Assembly (NCBI GenBank): GCA_938010425.1
Contig: CALLUO010000027.1
Span: 1-64,000 of the forward strand
Direction: 5' to 3'
Length of the DNA: 64,000 nucleotides
Source of the DNA: an uncultured Elioraea sp.
GTDB lineage: Bacteria > Pseudomonadota > Alphaproteobacteria > Acetobacterales > Acetobacteraceae
Shown here: piece after piece, positions 45,021 to 57,185 of the stretch
Position numbering within the stretch: position 1 is the stretch's first letter
Layout of the letters: every line of letters starts with the position of its first letter
Program-made: the position numbers and the translations under genes
Notes under the pieces: model-generated
Seen by the model: only the letters and a program-made list of their open reading frames with translations
Database searches by the model: none
What the model was told of the DNA's origin: nothing

Positions 45021-45868
45021 CAAGCCCGCGAAGCCGAGACGGAGGATGGTCCGGTCAGCGGAATATTGCCCTGCGGCATGGCAGCCTGCGGCTCGATGGA
45101 GGGGCGGTGCCGTTCCGGTTCGAGTCGAGCCTTGAGGTGGGCAAGCAAGGGATAGAGACCGGCGCACAGCGCGATCAACACACCCCATCCGCCCTCGCGC
45201 CACCCACCGCGTAAGACGTAACATTTGAGGAAGCGGGAGACGAAGCGGCGCAGATTTGCCCCGAGCGTGCCGATCTCGCCTGCGGCGAGAAGGTCGGCTG
45301 CGCGGGCAGAAGAGTAGCGGTCAAGCCGTCGCAGCATATCGGAGATGTCACGGTCCACGTGGTGATGGATCGCCTGGGTCAGACGAGGCCCCTTGCTGCC
45401 GGTCCAGGCGAGCGAGGGATGCACGCGCTGCAGGCCCCAGCGCTTGGCGCCTTTGCGCGACAGACGCGGTACTGCCGAGGTGCCGAAACTGCCGCCCCAC
45501 CCGTACCGCACCAGGCGAGAGCCGATGAAGTTATTGACCGGGATCTCGTGCCAGGCGTAGGGCGAGGTTTCGATCACGCGGCGGATTTCCGCAGCCAGCC
45601 CTGGCGAGACGCGCTCGTCCGCATCAATTTCAAGGATCCACTCGCCCTGGCAGGCGGTAAGCCCGGCGTTGCGACGCTCCCCCTCGATCTCCCAGGCCCC
45701 CTCGAGAATACGCGCGCCGAAGCTGCGTGCAATCTCCGCCGAACGGTCGGTGCTACGGTCAAGCACGACGACGATCTCGTCGGCGAAAGTCAGGCCCTCC
45801 AGGCAGTGGGCCAGCCGGGCCTCCTCGTTGCGCGCCACCACCAGGGCAGACAGGCGTGGCCGGCTCAT
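45020..45868 (-). CDS. glycosyltransferase family 2 (WaaE/KdtX-like)
   Basis: A 282-residue GT-A enzyme. The N-terminus RLSALVVARNEEARLAHCLE, DEIVVVLDRSTDRSAEIAR and the metal-binding EIDADERVSPGL match the LPS core beta-1,4-glucosyltransferase (WaaE) group. A hydrophobic patch near the C-terminus (GGWGVLIALCAGLYPLLAHL) suggests membrane association. It overlaps both neighbours by a few bases, so the glycan genes are one translation-coupled operon. Confidence 0.88.
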   Translation of the reverse strand: MSRPRLSALVVARNEEARLAHCLEGLTFADEIVVVLDRSTDRSAEIARSFGARILEGAWEIEGERRNAGLTACQGEWILEIDADERVSPGLAAEIRRVIETSPYAWHEIPVNNFIGSRLVRYGWGGSFGTSAVPRLSRKGAKRWGLQRVHPSLAWTGSKGPRLTQAIHHHVDRDISDMLRRLDRYSSARAADLLAAGEIGTLGANLRRFVSRFLKCYVLRGGWREGGWGVLIALCAGLYPLLAHLKARLEPERHRPSIEPQAAMPQGNIPLTGPSSVSASRA

Positions 45869-46842
45869 GTCAGTGCCATGGCTGGCCGGGCCCGGTCGAG
45901 CAAAGCCGTTGCCGCCGCGAACGCATCTTCCACCGCAAGCGAGCCCATGAGACTGCCAGAGGTGCGGTGGTCGAAGCCAGGGGCGGAGACAAGCTCGGCC
46001 ATGGGCACCTTGGTCTGGGCGACTGCGGTGAAGGGGCCGATCGGCGCATATTCCGCCACCGGCGAGGGCCCGAACAGGCCAAGTGTCGGAGCGCCGGCGG
46101 CGGCGGCAAGATGCATCAGCCCGGAATCGTTACCGACAAACAGCGCGCAGCGCGCCAGACAGGCGGCAGCCTCGCTCAGGCTAAGCCGACCGACGAGGTC
46201 GATCGTGCGGCCGACCGGCAGGGCGGCGAGGACTGGTCGGGCGAGCAGGGCCTCGGCTTCGCCCGGCCCGGCAAACACGGCCGCGCGTGATCCCGGTAGG
46301 GGCCCATCAGCACTGGAGAGCCGGTTGAACAGCGCAACGAATCGTTCGGGCGGCCACACCTTGCCGCGCCAGTTTGCGGTGGGCCCGAGACCAATGACAG
46401 GTTTGCCAGGCGGAATCAGCACACTGGCCCTGGCTCGATCCTGCGCTGACGTCCAGACGACCGGAGTCGGTGGCGGATCGAGGCCCAACACGGCCCCAAT
46501 CTGAGCAAGGCGCGGCACACCCGCCCGGCGCCGCCCCATCACGGCGCGCCGTCGCGCCCAAAGACACCAGGCGAGGATCGAACCGCGCAGGTCAACCACC
46601 AGGTCCCAGCGTGTGCCGACCACCTGCCGCCAGAGACCGAACCAATGCGCGGCCAAGCGGCGCTTGCGCAAAATGATGACCCGCTCAAGCCCCGGCATGT
46701 GTGCGAACAGGCCGGCAGCGGCAGGACCGCAAGCGACCGTGATCCGCACCTCGCCTTGGGTGCGCAGCAGATGGTCGATGAGGCCCGTCGATAGCACAGC
46801 ATCGCCGATCCGGGTCGCGGTCACGAAAAGGATCCGGCTCAT
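45865..46842 (-). CDS. glycosyltransferase family 9 (heptosyltransferase-like)
   Basis: A 325-residue GT-B enzyme of the ADP-heptose:LPS heptosyltransferase family. It begins RILFVTATRIGDAVLSTGLI, and the donor site has FVGNDSGLMHLAAAAGAPTL followed by LFGPS. It is the first gene of the minus-strand LPS operon and ends overlapping the GT2 gene (ATGA). HldD, which makes the donor sugar, is encoded at 5936-6922. Whether it is heptosyltransferase I, II or III is not clear. It is divergent from ygfZ with 65 bp between starts. Confidence 0.9.
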   Translation of the reverse strand: MSRILFVTATRIGDAVLSTGLIDHLLRTQGEVRITVACGPAAAGLFAHMPGLERVIILRKRRLAAHWFGLWRQVVGTRWDLVVDLRGSILAWCLWARRRAVMGRRRAGVPRLAQIGAVLGLDPPPTPVVWTSAQDRARASVLIPPGKPVIGLGPTANWRGKVWPPERFVALFNRLSSADGPLPGSRAAVFAGPGEAEALLARPVLAALPVGRTIDLVGRLSLSEAAACLARCALFVGNDSGLMHLAAAAGAPTLGLFGPSPVAEYAPIGPFTAVAQTKVPMAELVSAPGFDHRTSGSLMGSLAVEDAFAAATALLDRARPAMALT

Positions 46843-46907
46843 GCTAAGGCCTCTAGCACAGCTGCCACGGGATTGCGCGAGAAGGCCCAGCAAGCCACCT
46901 CTTGGGT

Positions 46908-47747
46908 ATGCCAATCGCTCCGCTTGCCGACCGCGGGGTCCTGTCCGTCTCCGGGCCAGATGCCCGATCCTTCCTGCAGGGCCTCGTTTCGAACGACGTC
47001 GCACGGCTTGGTCAGGATTCGCGCGCCCTTTGGGCCGCGCTGCTGACTCCGCAAGGCAAATGGCTTGCTGATTTCTTCCTGATCGAAGAGGGAGAGCGCA
47101 TCTTGCTCGATTGCGAACGCGCTCAAGCCTCCTGGCTTGTCTCCCATCTGACGCGATATCGGCTGCGGGCAAAAGTGGCGATCGACGACGAGACCGACCA
47201 CTGGACGGTGTTCGCCGCCTGGGGTGGGGGCGAGCCGGCGGAACAACCGGGTGTCCTCGTCGTGCGCGACCCTCGCCTGCCCGAAGCCGGCTGGCGTTGT
47301 CTCGCGTCTCCAGGGGCAATCCGGCCGGACGCGACGGCGGAGGACTACGATCGGCATCGGCTCGCGCTTGGGCTTCCTGACGGATCGAAGGATCTCGAAA
47401 GCGGCAAGACGGTGCTGCTGGAGGCGGGCTTCGACGAACTGAACGGAATCTCCTGGAGCAAGGGCTGCTGGATGGGCCAGGAGCTCACGGCACGCACCAA
47501 GTATCGCGGTTTGGTGAAGAGGCGACTGGTCCCAGTGCGGATCGAGGGGCCGTTGCCTACGCCTGGTACGCCGGTCCTGCGCGAGGGGGTGGAGGTCGGA
47601 ACAATTCGGTCCGGGCGCGGTGATCGCGCTCTCGCCATCCTTCGCCTTGAGGCCTTGGCCTGTCCTGGGGTGTTGCGCTGCGGCGAGGCCGTGCTTGTTC
47701 CGGAAATTCCGGCCTGGCTCTCGCTGCCGGCGGACAGCACCCCGTGA
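46908..47747 (+). CDS. ygfZ: folate-binding protein YgfZ
   Basis: A 279-residue tetrahydrofolate-binding protein related to GcvT. It supports iron-sulfur enzymes such as the tRNA methylthiotransferase MiaB. The family signature is SWSKGCWMGQELTARTKYRG with the essential Cys. The N-terminus LADRGVLSVSGPDARSFLQG and GKWLADFFL are also typical. I chose the ATG at 46908. It is divergent from the LPS operon and co-directional with the next methyltransferase. Confidence 0.93.
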   Translation: MPIAPLADRGVLSVSGPDARSFLQGLVSNDVARLGQDSRALWAALLTPQGKWLADFFLIEEGERILLDCERAQASWLVSHLTRYRLRAKVAIDDETDHWTVFAAWGGGEPAEQPGVLVVRDPRLPEAGWRCLASPGAIRPDATAEDYDRHRLALGLPDGSKDLESGKTVLLEAGFDELNGISWSKGCWMGQELTARTKYRGLVKRRLVPVRIEGPLPTPGTPVLREGVEVGTIRSGRGDRALAILRLEALACPGVLRCGEAVLVPEIPAWLSLPADSTP

Positions 47748-48295
47748 TGGAGAGGCGCGAGGCGGAGGGGGAGGTGGCGGCCAACCAGGCCGATCGCATT
47801 GGCCACGCGCGAGGGCAGGGGCTGGCGGTCGATGACACGCCGCCACCGGTGCGGATCCATCCTCCTGTGCTCTTTCCTGTCATCCTGGGCGCGGGGCTCC
47901 TGCTCGACTGGGTCGTTCCCCTTACGCATGGTGCGTGGCCCGGTGCGATACGCTACGGGCTCGGGGGTATGCTCGTCCTGGTCGCTGCCCTGCTCGCCGG
48001 CTGGGCAGCCTGGGTTTTCCATCGTGCCGGAACTGAGATCCCCACCTTCCGCCCAGCGCGACGCTTCGTCGCTACGGGCCCTTACGCCTTCACGCGCAAC
48101 CCGATGTATCTCGGCCTCGTCTTGCTCTTCGCCGGGCTGGGCATGATGGTGGCGAGTGCCTGGCTGCTTCTGCTCACCCCGCTCTTCGCCTTCCTGCTTG
48201 ATCGGCTCGTGATCGCGCGCGAAGAACCCTATCTCGCCGCCCGCTTCGGCGATCCCTATCGCGCCTATCTCCGTCGCGTGCGGCGCTGGCTGTGA
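47747..48295 (+). CDS. isoprenylcysteine carboxyl methyltransferase-like membrane protein
   Basis: A 182-residue protein of the ICMT/PEMT-like family. About four hydrophobic segments are visible (for example VLFPVILGAGLLLDWVVPL). The SAM-binding signature GPYAFTRNPMYLGLVLLFAG and the C-terminal EEPYLAARFGDPYRAYLRRV are present. Bacterial members methylate small lipids or unknown acceptors; there is no prenylated-protein pathway here to assume. The start is the ATG at 47747 overlapping the ygfZ stop (TGATG); a GTG at 47744 is in frame. Confidence 0.85.
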   Translation: MERREAEGEVAANQADRIGHARGQGLAVDDTPPPVRIHPPVLFPVILGAGLLLDWVVPLTHGAWPGAIRYGLGGMLVLVAALLAGWAAWVFHRAGTEIPTFRPARRFVATGPYAFTRNPMYLGLVLLFAGLGMMVASAWLLLLTPLFAFLLDRLVIAREEPYLAARFGDPYRAYLRRVRRWL

Positions 48296-48310
48296 TTGTG
48301 CGGTGCGGCA

Positions 48311-48343
48311 ACGGCGGCCGGTGTGTGCCACCTCCGCCGCCGT
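48311..48343. terminator. bidirectional hairpin between convergent genes
   Basis: Outer arms ACGGCGG (48311-48317) and CCGCCGT (48337-48343), inner arms GGTG (48320-48323) and CACC (48329-48332). It lies between the ends of the ICMT-like gene and ppdK and is flanked by short A/T stretches, so it may stop transcripts from both sides. The T-runs are weak. Confidence 0.45.
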
Positions 48344-48345
48344 AT

Positions 48346-51038
<2,693 letters not shown>

Positions 51039-51042
<4 letters not shown>

Positions 51043-53054
51043 CCTTCTAGTTTGGAGAAGTCCGCCACCTGCGCCATCGCGCGACGCACGCGGGAGAGAA
51101 GCCGTAGCCGATTGGCGCGCAACGCCGCATTCTGCTCATTCACCGTCACCCGCTCGAAAAAGGCGTCGAGGGGGGCCCTAAGCGCGGCAAGCGTAGCCAT
51201 CGCTTCAGCAAATCGTTCCTCGGCAAGATCGCGCGCTAGTACAGGCTCAAGCGCATCGAGCGAAGCAGAGAGAGCCTGCTCCTCCTTGGCGGAAAGGAGC
51301 GATGCGTCGAGCGGGTCGTCGTAGCTGCGGCCGTCCTTGCGCTCCTCGATGCGGAGGATGTTCACCGCTCGCGCATATGCAGTGCGGAGATTCGCCCCAT
51401 CCTCCGTCGCGAGGAAGGTTTCCAGCGCCTCAGCGAGCGACAGCACGCGCATCAGGTCGCCGTCCACCCCGCGCCCCACCACGGCGGCGACGATGTCGTG
51501 CCGCTTGCCCTCGGTACGCAGCTGCACACGAAGCCGTTCGGCGATAAAGTCTCGCACGTCAGGCGAAACGAATTGGCTGAGGTCGAGCCGCAGGCGATTG
51601 TCGCGTACGATCCGCACGATGCCAAGCGCAGCGCGGCGCAGCGCGTAAGGGTCGCCAGAGCCGGTTGGCCTCTCGCCGATGGCGAAGAAGCTGACAAGCT
51701 GGTCAATGCGATCAGCAAGCGCGAGCGTGATCGCGACGGGTTCCGCCGGCACCTCGTCCTCTGCCCCGCGTGGCGCATAGTGGTCGCGAATCGCGTTTGC
51801 TACCTCAGCGTCCTCACCGTGGGCGAGAGCGTAGTAGCGGCCCATCACTCCCTGCAGGTCGGGAAACTCGCCGACCATGCCGGAGACCAGATCGGCTTTG
51901 CAGAGCAGAGCCGCGCGCTCGGCCTTGGTGCGGTCTGCGCCAACGAGCGGGGCAATCTCGCCGCAGAGGCGCACTAGCCGGTCCACTCGGTCGCGCTGCG
52001 AGCCGAGTGCGGCGTGGAACGTCACCTCGGCCAGCTTCGGCAACAGGGTCTCGAGCGGACGCTTCAGGTCCTCGTTCCAGAAGAAGCGCGCATCCGCAAG
52101 CCGCGCGCGCAGCACCCGTTCATTGCCGGCAATGATCGCGGCACCGCCGTCGGCGGCGGCGAGGTTGGCGACGACGATGAATCGCGGTGCGGCCGAACCG
52201 TCTGGGCGCCGCAGCGCGAGATAGCGCTGATTGACTCGCATTGAGGTGCGCAGCACCTCAGGCGGCAGGTCCATGAACGCCTCGTCGATCCGCCCGATCA
52301 GCGCCACCGGCCATTCAGTGAGGCCTGAGATCTCGGAAATCAGACCCGGGTCTTCGACCACAGAGAAACCTTCCGCCTCGGCGAGCCGCGCGGCATCCCG
52401 CCGGATCAGCGCCTCACGCTCCGTCGGATCAAGGATGACGTGACGGGCGGCAAGTTCGGCCCGGTAGTCGGCGAAGCTGCCGACGGCGAAGGCGCCGGGT
52501 GCGAGGAAACGGTGCCCCTCCGTTTCGTTTCCGGCGCGCAACCCATGTCCATCGTCCTCGCCCTCGGCGAGGCTGAAGGGCACGACCGCACCATCGAGCA
52601 CGCAGAGGATGCGCCGCAGGGGACGAACCCAGGTGAAGGCCGAACGGGACGACCAGCGCATCGATTTCGGCCAGGGAAAGCGTCGGAGAAGCGGCGGCAG
52701 TTCGCGCGCCACCACCGCTGCTGCGGGAATGGAGGGGATGGTGCGGTCGAGGACAAGATAGCCTCCTTCCTCCCGTACCGCGTCGCGGCTTGCACCGTGC
52801 TTGCGCAAAAAGCCAGCGAGTGCCGCGTCCGGCGAACCCGCACGCGGCCCGCGCTCTACCGTGCGTTCCTCTGGCGTGGCCGCCGCGACCTCAGCCGCGA
52901 GCGTCAGGCGCCTTGGCCCATAGAAGGTGCGAACGTTCGAAGGCGAGAGCGGGGCGAGCGCGGTGCACATAAGCCGCGCCAGGTCCGCCGCCGCCCGCGC
53001 CTGCATGCGGGCGGGGATCTCCTCCGAAAAGAGTTCAAGCAGCAGTTCCGGCAT
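51039..53054 (-). CDS. glyS: glycyl-tRNA synthetase beta subunit
   Basis: A 671-residue subunit of the bacterial alpha2beta2 glycyl-tRNA synthetase; it binds tRNA-Gly. It begins ELLLELFSEEIPARMQARAA, the standard GlyS start. GPRRLTLAAEV and ALALADRIDQLVSFFAIGERPTGSGDP-type motifs (split across about residues 440-470) are present, and the C-terminal part is the anticodon-binding DALR-like region. It follows glyQ by 6 bp and overlaps ppdK. The length is slightly short but within range. Confidence 0.95.
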
Positions 53055-53060
53055 GGCTCC

Positions 53061-53975
53061 TCACCCGGCGGTGAGAGCGGGCCGGGCCTCGGCACAGTCG
53101 CCCGCGAGCCAGGCCTCGCAGCAGGCCTTCGCCAAGGCCCGCACGCGCGCGATAAAGGCGGCGCGTTCCGCCACGCTCATCACGCCCCGCGCATCGAGCA
53201 GGTTGAAACGGTGCGAGGCCATGATGCACTGGTCGTAGGCGGGCAGAGCCAACCCCTGTGCAAGCAGGGCACGGCATTCCCGTTCGGCATCTTCGAACTG
53301 GCGCAAGAGTATCGTCGTGTCGGCGTGCTCGAAGTTGTACGCGGAGAACTCGCGTTCGGCGCGTAAAAACACATCGCCGTAAGAGAGCGGGGCGACTGAG
53401 TCAGGGTTGTTGAACGGCAGATCGAAGACGTTTTCCACGCCAAGGATGTACATGGCGAGCCGCTCCAGCCCGAGCGTCAGTTCAACTGACGGTACCTCGC
53501 AGGCGATGCCACCCACTTGCTGGAAGTAGGTGAATTGCGTGATCTCCATCCCGTCGCACCACACTTCCCACCCGAGGCCCCAAGCCCCCAAGGTGGGGCT
53601 CTCCCAGTCGTCCTCGACGAAGCGGAAATCGTGCAGAAGAGGGTCGAGGCCGAGGTCGCGATAACAGTCGAGCAGCACGCCTTGGGGGTCTGCCGGGGCT
53701 GGCTTTAGAAGAACTTGGTACTGATAGTAGTGCTGCAGCCTGTTCGGATTCTCGCCATAACGCCCATCGGCGGGGCGACGGCAGGGCTGAACATAGGCGG
53801 CGTTCCAGGCGGCGGGGCCAAGCGCGCGCAAGCTGGTGGCAGGGTGAAAAGTGCCTGCGCCCATCTCAAGGTCGTATGGCTGCAGAATAACGCAGCCTTG
53901 CTCAGCCCAGAACGCATGCAGGCGCAGAATGACCTCTTGGAACGAGCGCGGGGTTGGGCGGATGGGACGGCTCAT
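53061..53975 (-). CDS. glyQ: glycyl-tRNA synthetase alpha subunit
   Basis: A 304-residue catalytic subunit that activates glycine. Family motifs are [60 protein letters not shown] and [21 protein letters not shown] chose the ATG at 53975, which gives a short N-terminus before SFQEVI; a further upstream ATG at 54005 adds ten unlikely residues. glyS follows after 6 bp. Confidence 0.96.
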   Translation of the reverse strand: MSRPIRPTPRSFQEVILRLHAFWAEQGCVILQPYDLEMGAGTFHPATSLRALGPAAWNAAYVQPCRRPADGRYGENPNRLQHYYQYQVLLKPAPADPQGVLLDCYRDLGLDPLLHDFRFVEDDWESPTLGAWGLGWEVWCDGMEITQFTYFQQVGGIACEVPSVELTLGLERLAMYILGVENVFDLPFNNPDSVAPLSYGDVFLRAEREFSAYNFEHADTTILLRQFEDAERECRALLAQGLALPAYDQCIMASHRFNLLDARGVMSVAERAAFIARVRALAKACCEAWLAGDCAEARPALTAG

Positions 53976-54036
53976 CGCGGACTGGCCTAGCGGTCGAAAG
54001 TCCATGCGCAGGGAATGACGGCGCGCCTAGGGCAGC

Positions 54037-54351
54037 TTATGCCGCGCTTCCGCCGCGCGGTTCGGTTTCCCGGGCTGCGGCGAGGGCTGGGATCGGGCAA
54101 TCCGGGCGCCCGCAGCCCTCGGTCGCCGAGGCGGGAAGGTAGGCCCTGCAGACTGGGCATTCCTGCATATCCTCCCCTTGGTTGGCCTCCTCTGCCGCGA
54201 CCTCAGCTGTTGTCTCAGGGCCGCTGTTTGCCTCTTGCGCTGCCTGAAACCGATCGCCGGCAGAGGGGCCGGCTCCAGTCTGCTTTGTGACCATTCGGTA
54301 GAGGTACCACACGCCAGCGAGCACGAGGCCGAGGAGGAGGATCCGGATCAT
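54037..54351 (-). CDS. membrane-anchored zinc-ribbon-like protein (hypothetical)
   Basis: A 104-residue protein with one N-terminal membrane helix (IRILLLGLVLAGVWYLYRMV) and an acidic Ala/Glu linker. The C-terminal part has two cysteine pairs, ECPVC and CGRPDC, which could bind zinc. The layout recalls PP0621-family proteins, but I am not sure it belongs there. It lies between the S49 peptidase and glyQ on the same strand. Function unknown. Confidence 0.65.
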   Translation of the reverse strand: MIRILLLGLVLAGVWYLYRMVTKQTGAGPSAGDRFQAAQEANSGPETTAEVAAEEANQGEDMQECPVCRAYLPASATEGCGRPDCPIPALAAARETEPRGGSAA

Positions 54352-54423
54352 GCGCGCCGATCCTTTTGATGCATGCTGCACCCGTTCTAAGCGATCCGGC
54401 CGCCCGGGTGAACCGCACCCCGC

Positions 54424-55248
54424 TTAGAGCCCAAACCGCGCATAGGCTGCCCGTTCCTCGACCACCATTGTCGCCGCCTCGACCAAGGCTTCAGGGCTTG
54501 GCAAGAGCCGCGTCCACCAAGGCCTGCGACCGGTCCTGAACACGGCGAACCGCACCTCACCGCCGTGGCGGGCGCGCATCGTCGCGCGCACCTCACCGAT
54601 CCCATCCGCCAGCCCGAGCGCCACCGCCCTCCCTCCCGTCCACACCTCGCCGGAAAAGAGCACAGCCTCCTCGCCCCGCAGCAGGCCACTGCGCCGCTGC
54701 CGCACCCAAGCCTTGAACCGCTCGTGTAGCTCGGCCTGGATCGCCTTTAGCCGCGCAATGTCATCCTCGCGCGCGGGCAGAAACGGATCGAGCAACGACT
54801 TGCGCTCCCCCGCCGTGTAGAGCCGTCTCTCGACACCGATCCGGCCCAGCAGTCGGGCGAAGCCGAACGAAGAAGAGATGACCCCAATCGAGCCGAGAAG
54901 AGAGGTTTCGCGACAGAGGATCTCGTCGGCGGCGCAGGCGAGCCAATACCCGCCCGAGGCCGCCACATCCTCAACGAAGGCGGTCACCTTCACCCCATGC
55001 TCCTCCGCATGCTGGCGCACCCGCTGAGCGATGAGGTCGGACTGGGTTGCCGATCCGCCCGGCGAGTTGATGATGAGCGCGACCTCGGCGAGGCGGCGCA
55101 GGCGGAAGGCGCGGGACAGCACCGGCCCAACGGTTTCCACACTGAGGGTTATCCGCCCCAAGCCAGCGCGCGGCGCGATCAGGCCCGTGAGCGGGACGAC
55201 GGCAACCACAGGAGGGGGGGAAATCAGACGGCGAAGCACACTGGCCAT
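54424..55248 (-). CDS. S49 family peptidase (SppA/SohB-like)
   Basis: A 274-residue serine protease of the signal-peptide-peptidase A family. The N-terminal strand VVAVVPLTGLI, LIINSPGGSATQSDLIAQRV, nucleophile Ser98 in DVAASGGYWLACAADEI and the general-base Lys150 in YTAGERKSLLDPF form the Ser-Lys dyad. It lacks a clear membrane anchor, so it may be cytoplasmic or peripheral. It is probably a single-domain type, about half the length of E. coli SppA. It is divergent from the DUF2076 gene. Confidence 0.9.
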   Translation of the reverse strand: MASVLRRLISPPPVVAVVPLTGLIAPRAGLGRITLSVETVGPVLSRAFRLRRLAEVALIINSPGGSATQSDLIAQRVRQHAEEHGVKVTAFVEDVAASGGYWLACAADEILCRETSLLGSIGVISSSFGFARLLGRIGVERRLYTAGERKSLLDPFLPAREDDIARLKAIQAELHERFKAWVRQRRSGLLRGEEAVLFSGEVWTGGRAVALGLADGIGEVRATMRARHGGEVRFAVFRTGRRPWWTRLLPSPEALVEAATMVVEERAAYARFGL

Positions 55249-55367
55249 GGAACGAGAGATGCACGCGGCACGCTGCCTCGCAAGGATGCGAGCCGCCGCG
55301 TCACCAGACTCGCTTGATTGGGCACCTCGCGTTCACCATTTGCGGCTGGGCAGCGAGGGAGGGCGCG

Positions 55368-55898
55368 ATGACGGAGGAAGAGCGGCGGCTGATTATCGAC
55401 TTCGTTCAGCGGGCGGTGTCGGCCCGTAACGATCCGATCGACCCGGACGCTGATCGCTTGCTCGCCGAATTGTTCGCGCAGTACCCCGAGGCGCGCTACC
55501 GAGTTGCTCAGATGGCGTTTTTCGGGGAGCACGCGCTCGCTGAGGCAACAAACCGTATTCGCGAACTCGAATGGCAGCTGCAGCAAGCCCAGCAGCCGCG
55601 GGGGTTCTTGGGCGGCCTGTTTGGGGGCACAACATCCCAGGGCCAGCCGCCTTCACCTGTGCACGCTCCTGGCTGGCGTCCGGGTCTGTTTAGCCAGCAG
55701 CCCGGCGGAAGCTTTCTCGGCACCGCAGCGGCAACCGCTCTCGGTGTCTTGGGCGGGCTCATGATCGGCCAGGCTCTCGCCTCGATGCTGGGGCTCGGCG
55801 GCGAGGCCCAGGCGTCGGAAGGGGCAGCAGGGGCAGAGGAGCTCTCCCGCTATCACGAAACGGGCTTCGACACGGACGTTTTTGACGAGGAGCTCTGA
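55368..55898 (+). CDS. DUF2076 domain-containing protein
   Basis: A 176-residue protein of unknown function. The N-terminus TEEERRLIIDFVQRAVSARN, then PEARYRVAQMAFFGEHALAE and a short coiled coil (NRIRELEWQLQQAQQ), match DUF2076. A Gly/Pro-rich middle with FLGGLFGG and GGSFLGTAAATALGVLGGLM follows, then an acidic tail (ETGFDTDVFDEEL). I chose the ATG at 55368 with GAGGGAGGG upstream. Relatives are annotated as periplasmic ligand-binding sensor proteins, without proof. Confidence 0.8.
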   Translation: MTEEERRLIIDFVQRAVSARNDPIDPDADRLLAELFAQYPEARYRVAQMAFFGEHALAEATNRIRELEWQLQQAQQPRGFLGGLFGGTTSQGQPPSPVHAPGWRPGLFSQQPGGSFLGTAAATALGVLGGLMIGQALASMLGLGGEAQASEGAAGAEELSRYHETGFDTDVFDEEL

Positions 55899-55973
55899 GC
55901 CCGCATTCTTTGCGCCCCAGGGCCGCACCCGATTGGGCTTGACCCTGCGTGGTGCGGCCCGCAGCGTGGTGGC

Positions 55974-57185
55974 GTGGCAGGCAAGGCGGCGATCATTGGG
56001 ACAAGCCGACGCGACGGCGCGGTGATCGCGCTGATTTCGGCGGCACACTTTCTTTCCCACTTCTACCAGCTTGTGCTGCCGCCGTTGCTGCCGATGATGC
56101 GGGCGGAGCTTGGTCTGTCTTACACCGCTCTCGGCTCCGCCCTCGCTGTACTCTCCGCTGTGACCGCTTTCGGGCAGACCCCGATCGGGATTTGGGCAGA
56201 TCGCACGGGGGCGGCGCCCTGGTTGGTGGTTGGCAATGCTTTGATGGTAGGCGGCACGCTCGGTTTCGCCCTTGCCGATGGGCTGTGGCTGCTGATTTTC
56301 GCCGCCGCCATCTCTGGGCTCGGCAATGCCACCATCCACCCCTGCGATTACGCAATCCTTTCGGGCTCAATCCGGCAGGAGCGGATGGGGAGGGCCTTCT
56401 CTCTGCACACGGCAGCAGGCTATGCGGGCTTTGCTGCCGGCCCGCCGGCGATGATCCTGCTCGAAGCTTGGCTGGGCTGGCGCGGGGCGCTGGTGGCGGC
56501 TGCGCTGGCTGGCATCCCGTGTGTGGTCGCGATTGCCTTGTTTGCGCGCCGCCTGCGCAGCCAGGCGAAACCGCGGCGTGCTGTTCCTCCGGCGCATCAA
56601 CTTCTCTTCTCTCGCCCGATCCTGCTCCTGTTTCTGTTTATGACGCTGATCACGATGGGTGGGTTCGGAGCCCAGACCTTTATGGTCGCGGCTTTGCCGA
56701 AGCTGCACGGGGTGAGCATCGCCACCGCCGCCACCGCGATGACAGCCTGGCTCGTCGCCTCCACCCTAGGCACGCTGGCGGGAGGGTGGATCGCCGACCG
56801 GACGGGGCGGCATGTCGCCGTCGTCAGCGTGATGATGCTGTCGGCAGGCGCGCTGGTTTCCGCACTTGGCCTTATCCGGCTTGATGCTCCGGTCGTGATC
56901 GTGCTGGCGGCCTTGGCTGGCTTCGCCCTAGGCGTGGTGATGCCCTCGCGCGACCTGATCGTCCGCGAAGCAGCCCCACCCGGCACAGCCGGTCAGGTGT
57001 TCGGCTTCGTCTCCTCTGGGCTGCCGCTCGGCCAGGCGCTGGCACCTGCACCCTTGGGCCTGCTGATGGACCTCGATCTTGCGTGGGCCCTGTTCGTCGC
57101 CTGCGGTGTCGTGCTGGCCGCCGCTGTGTTGACCGTGCACGGTGCCCGTGCCGCCCATCGCGCCGTTCCGGCCCCAGCGGAATAG
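55974..57185 (+). CDS. MFS transporter
   Basis: A 403-residue inner-membrane protein with about 12 hydrophobic segments. The MFS loop motif appears after helix 2 as GIWADRTGAAPWLV and again after helix 8 as GGWIADRTGRHVAV. It begins ISAAHFLSHFYQLVLPPLLP, which resembles the fosmidomycin-resistance (Fsr) type branch of exporters. The substrate is unknown. The start is a GTG at 55974. The gene ends convergent with the PLP enzyme. Confidence 0.88.
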   Translation: MAGKAAIIGTSRRDGAVIALISAAHFLSHFYQLVLPPLLPMMRAELGLSYTALGSALAVLSAVTAFGQTPIGIWADRTGAAPWLVVGNALMVGGTLGFALADGLWLLIFAAAISGLGNATIHPCDYAILSGSIRQERMGRAFSLHTAAGYAGFAAGPPAMILLEAWLGWRGALVAAALAGIPCVVAIALFARRLRSQAKPRRAVPPAHQLLFSRPILLLFLFMTLITMGGFGAQTFMVAALPKLHGVSIATAATAMTAWLVASTLGTLAGGWIADRTGRHVAVVSVMMLSAGALVSALGLIRLDAPVVIVLAALAGFALGVVMPSRDLIVREAAPPGTAGQVFGFVSSGLPLGQALAPAPLGLLMDLDLAWALFVACGVVLAAAVLTVHGARAAHRAVPAPAE

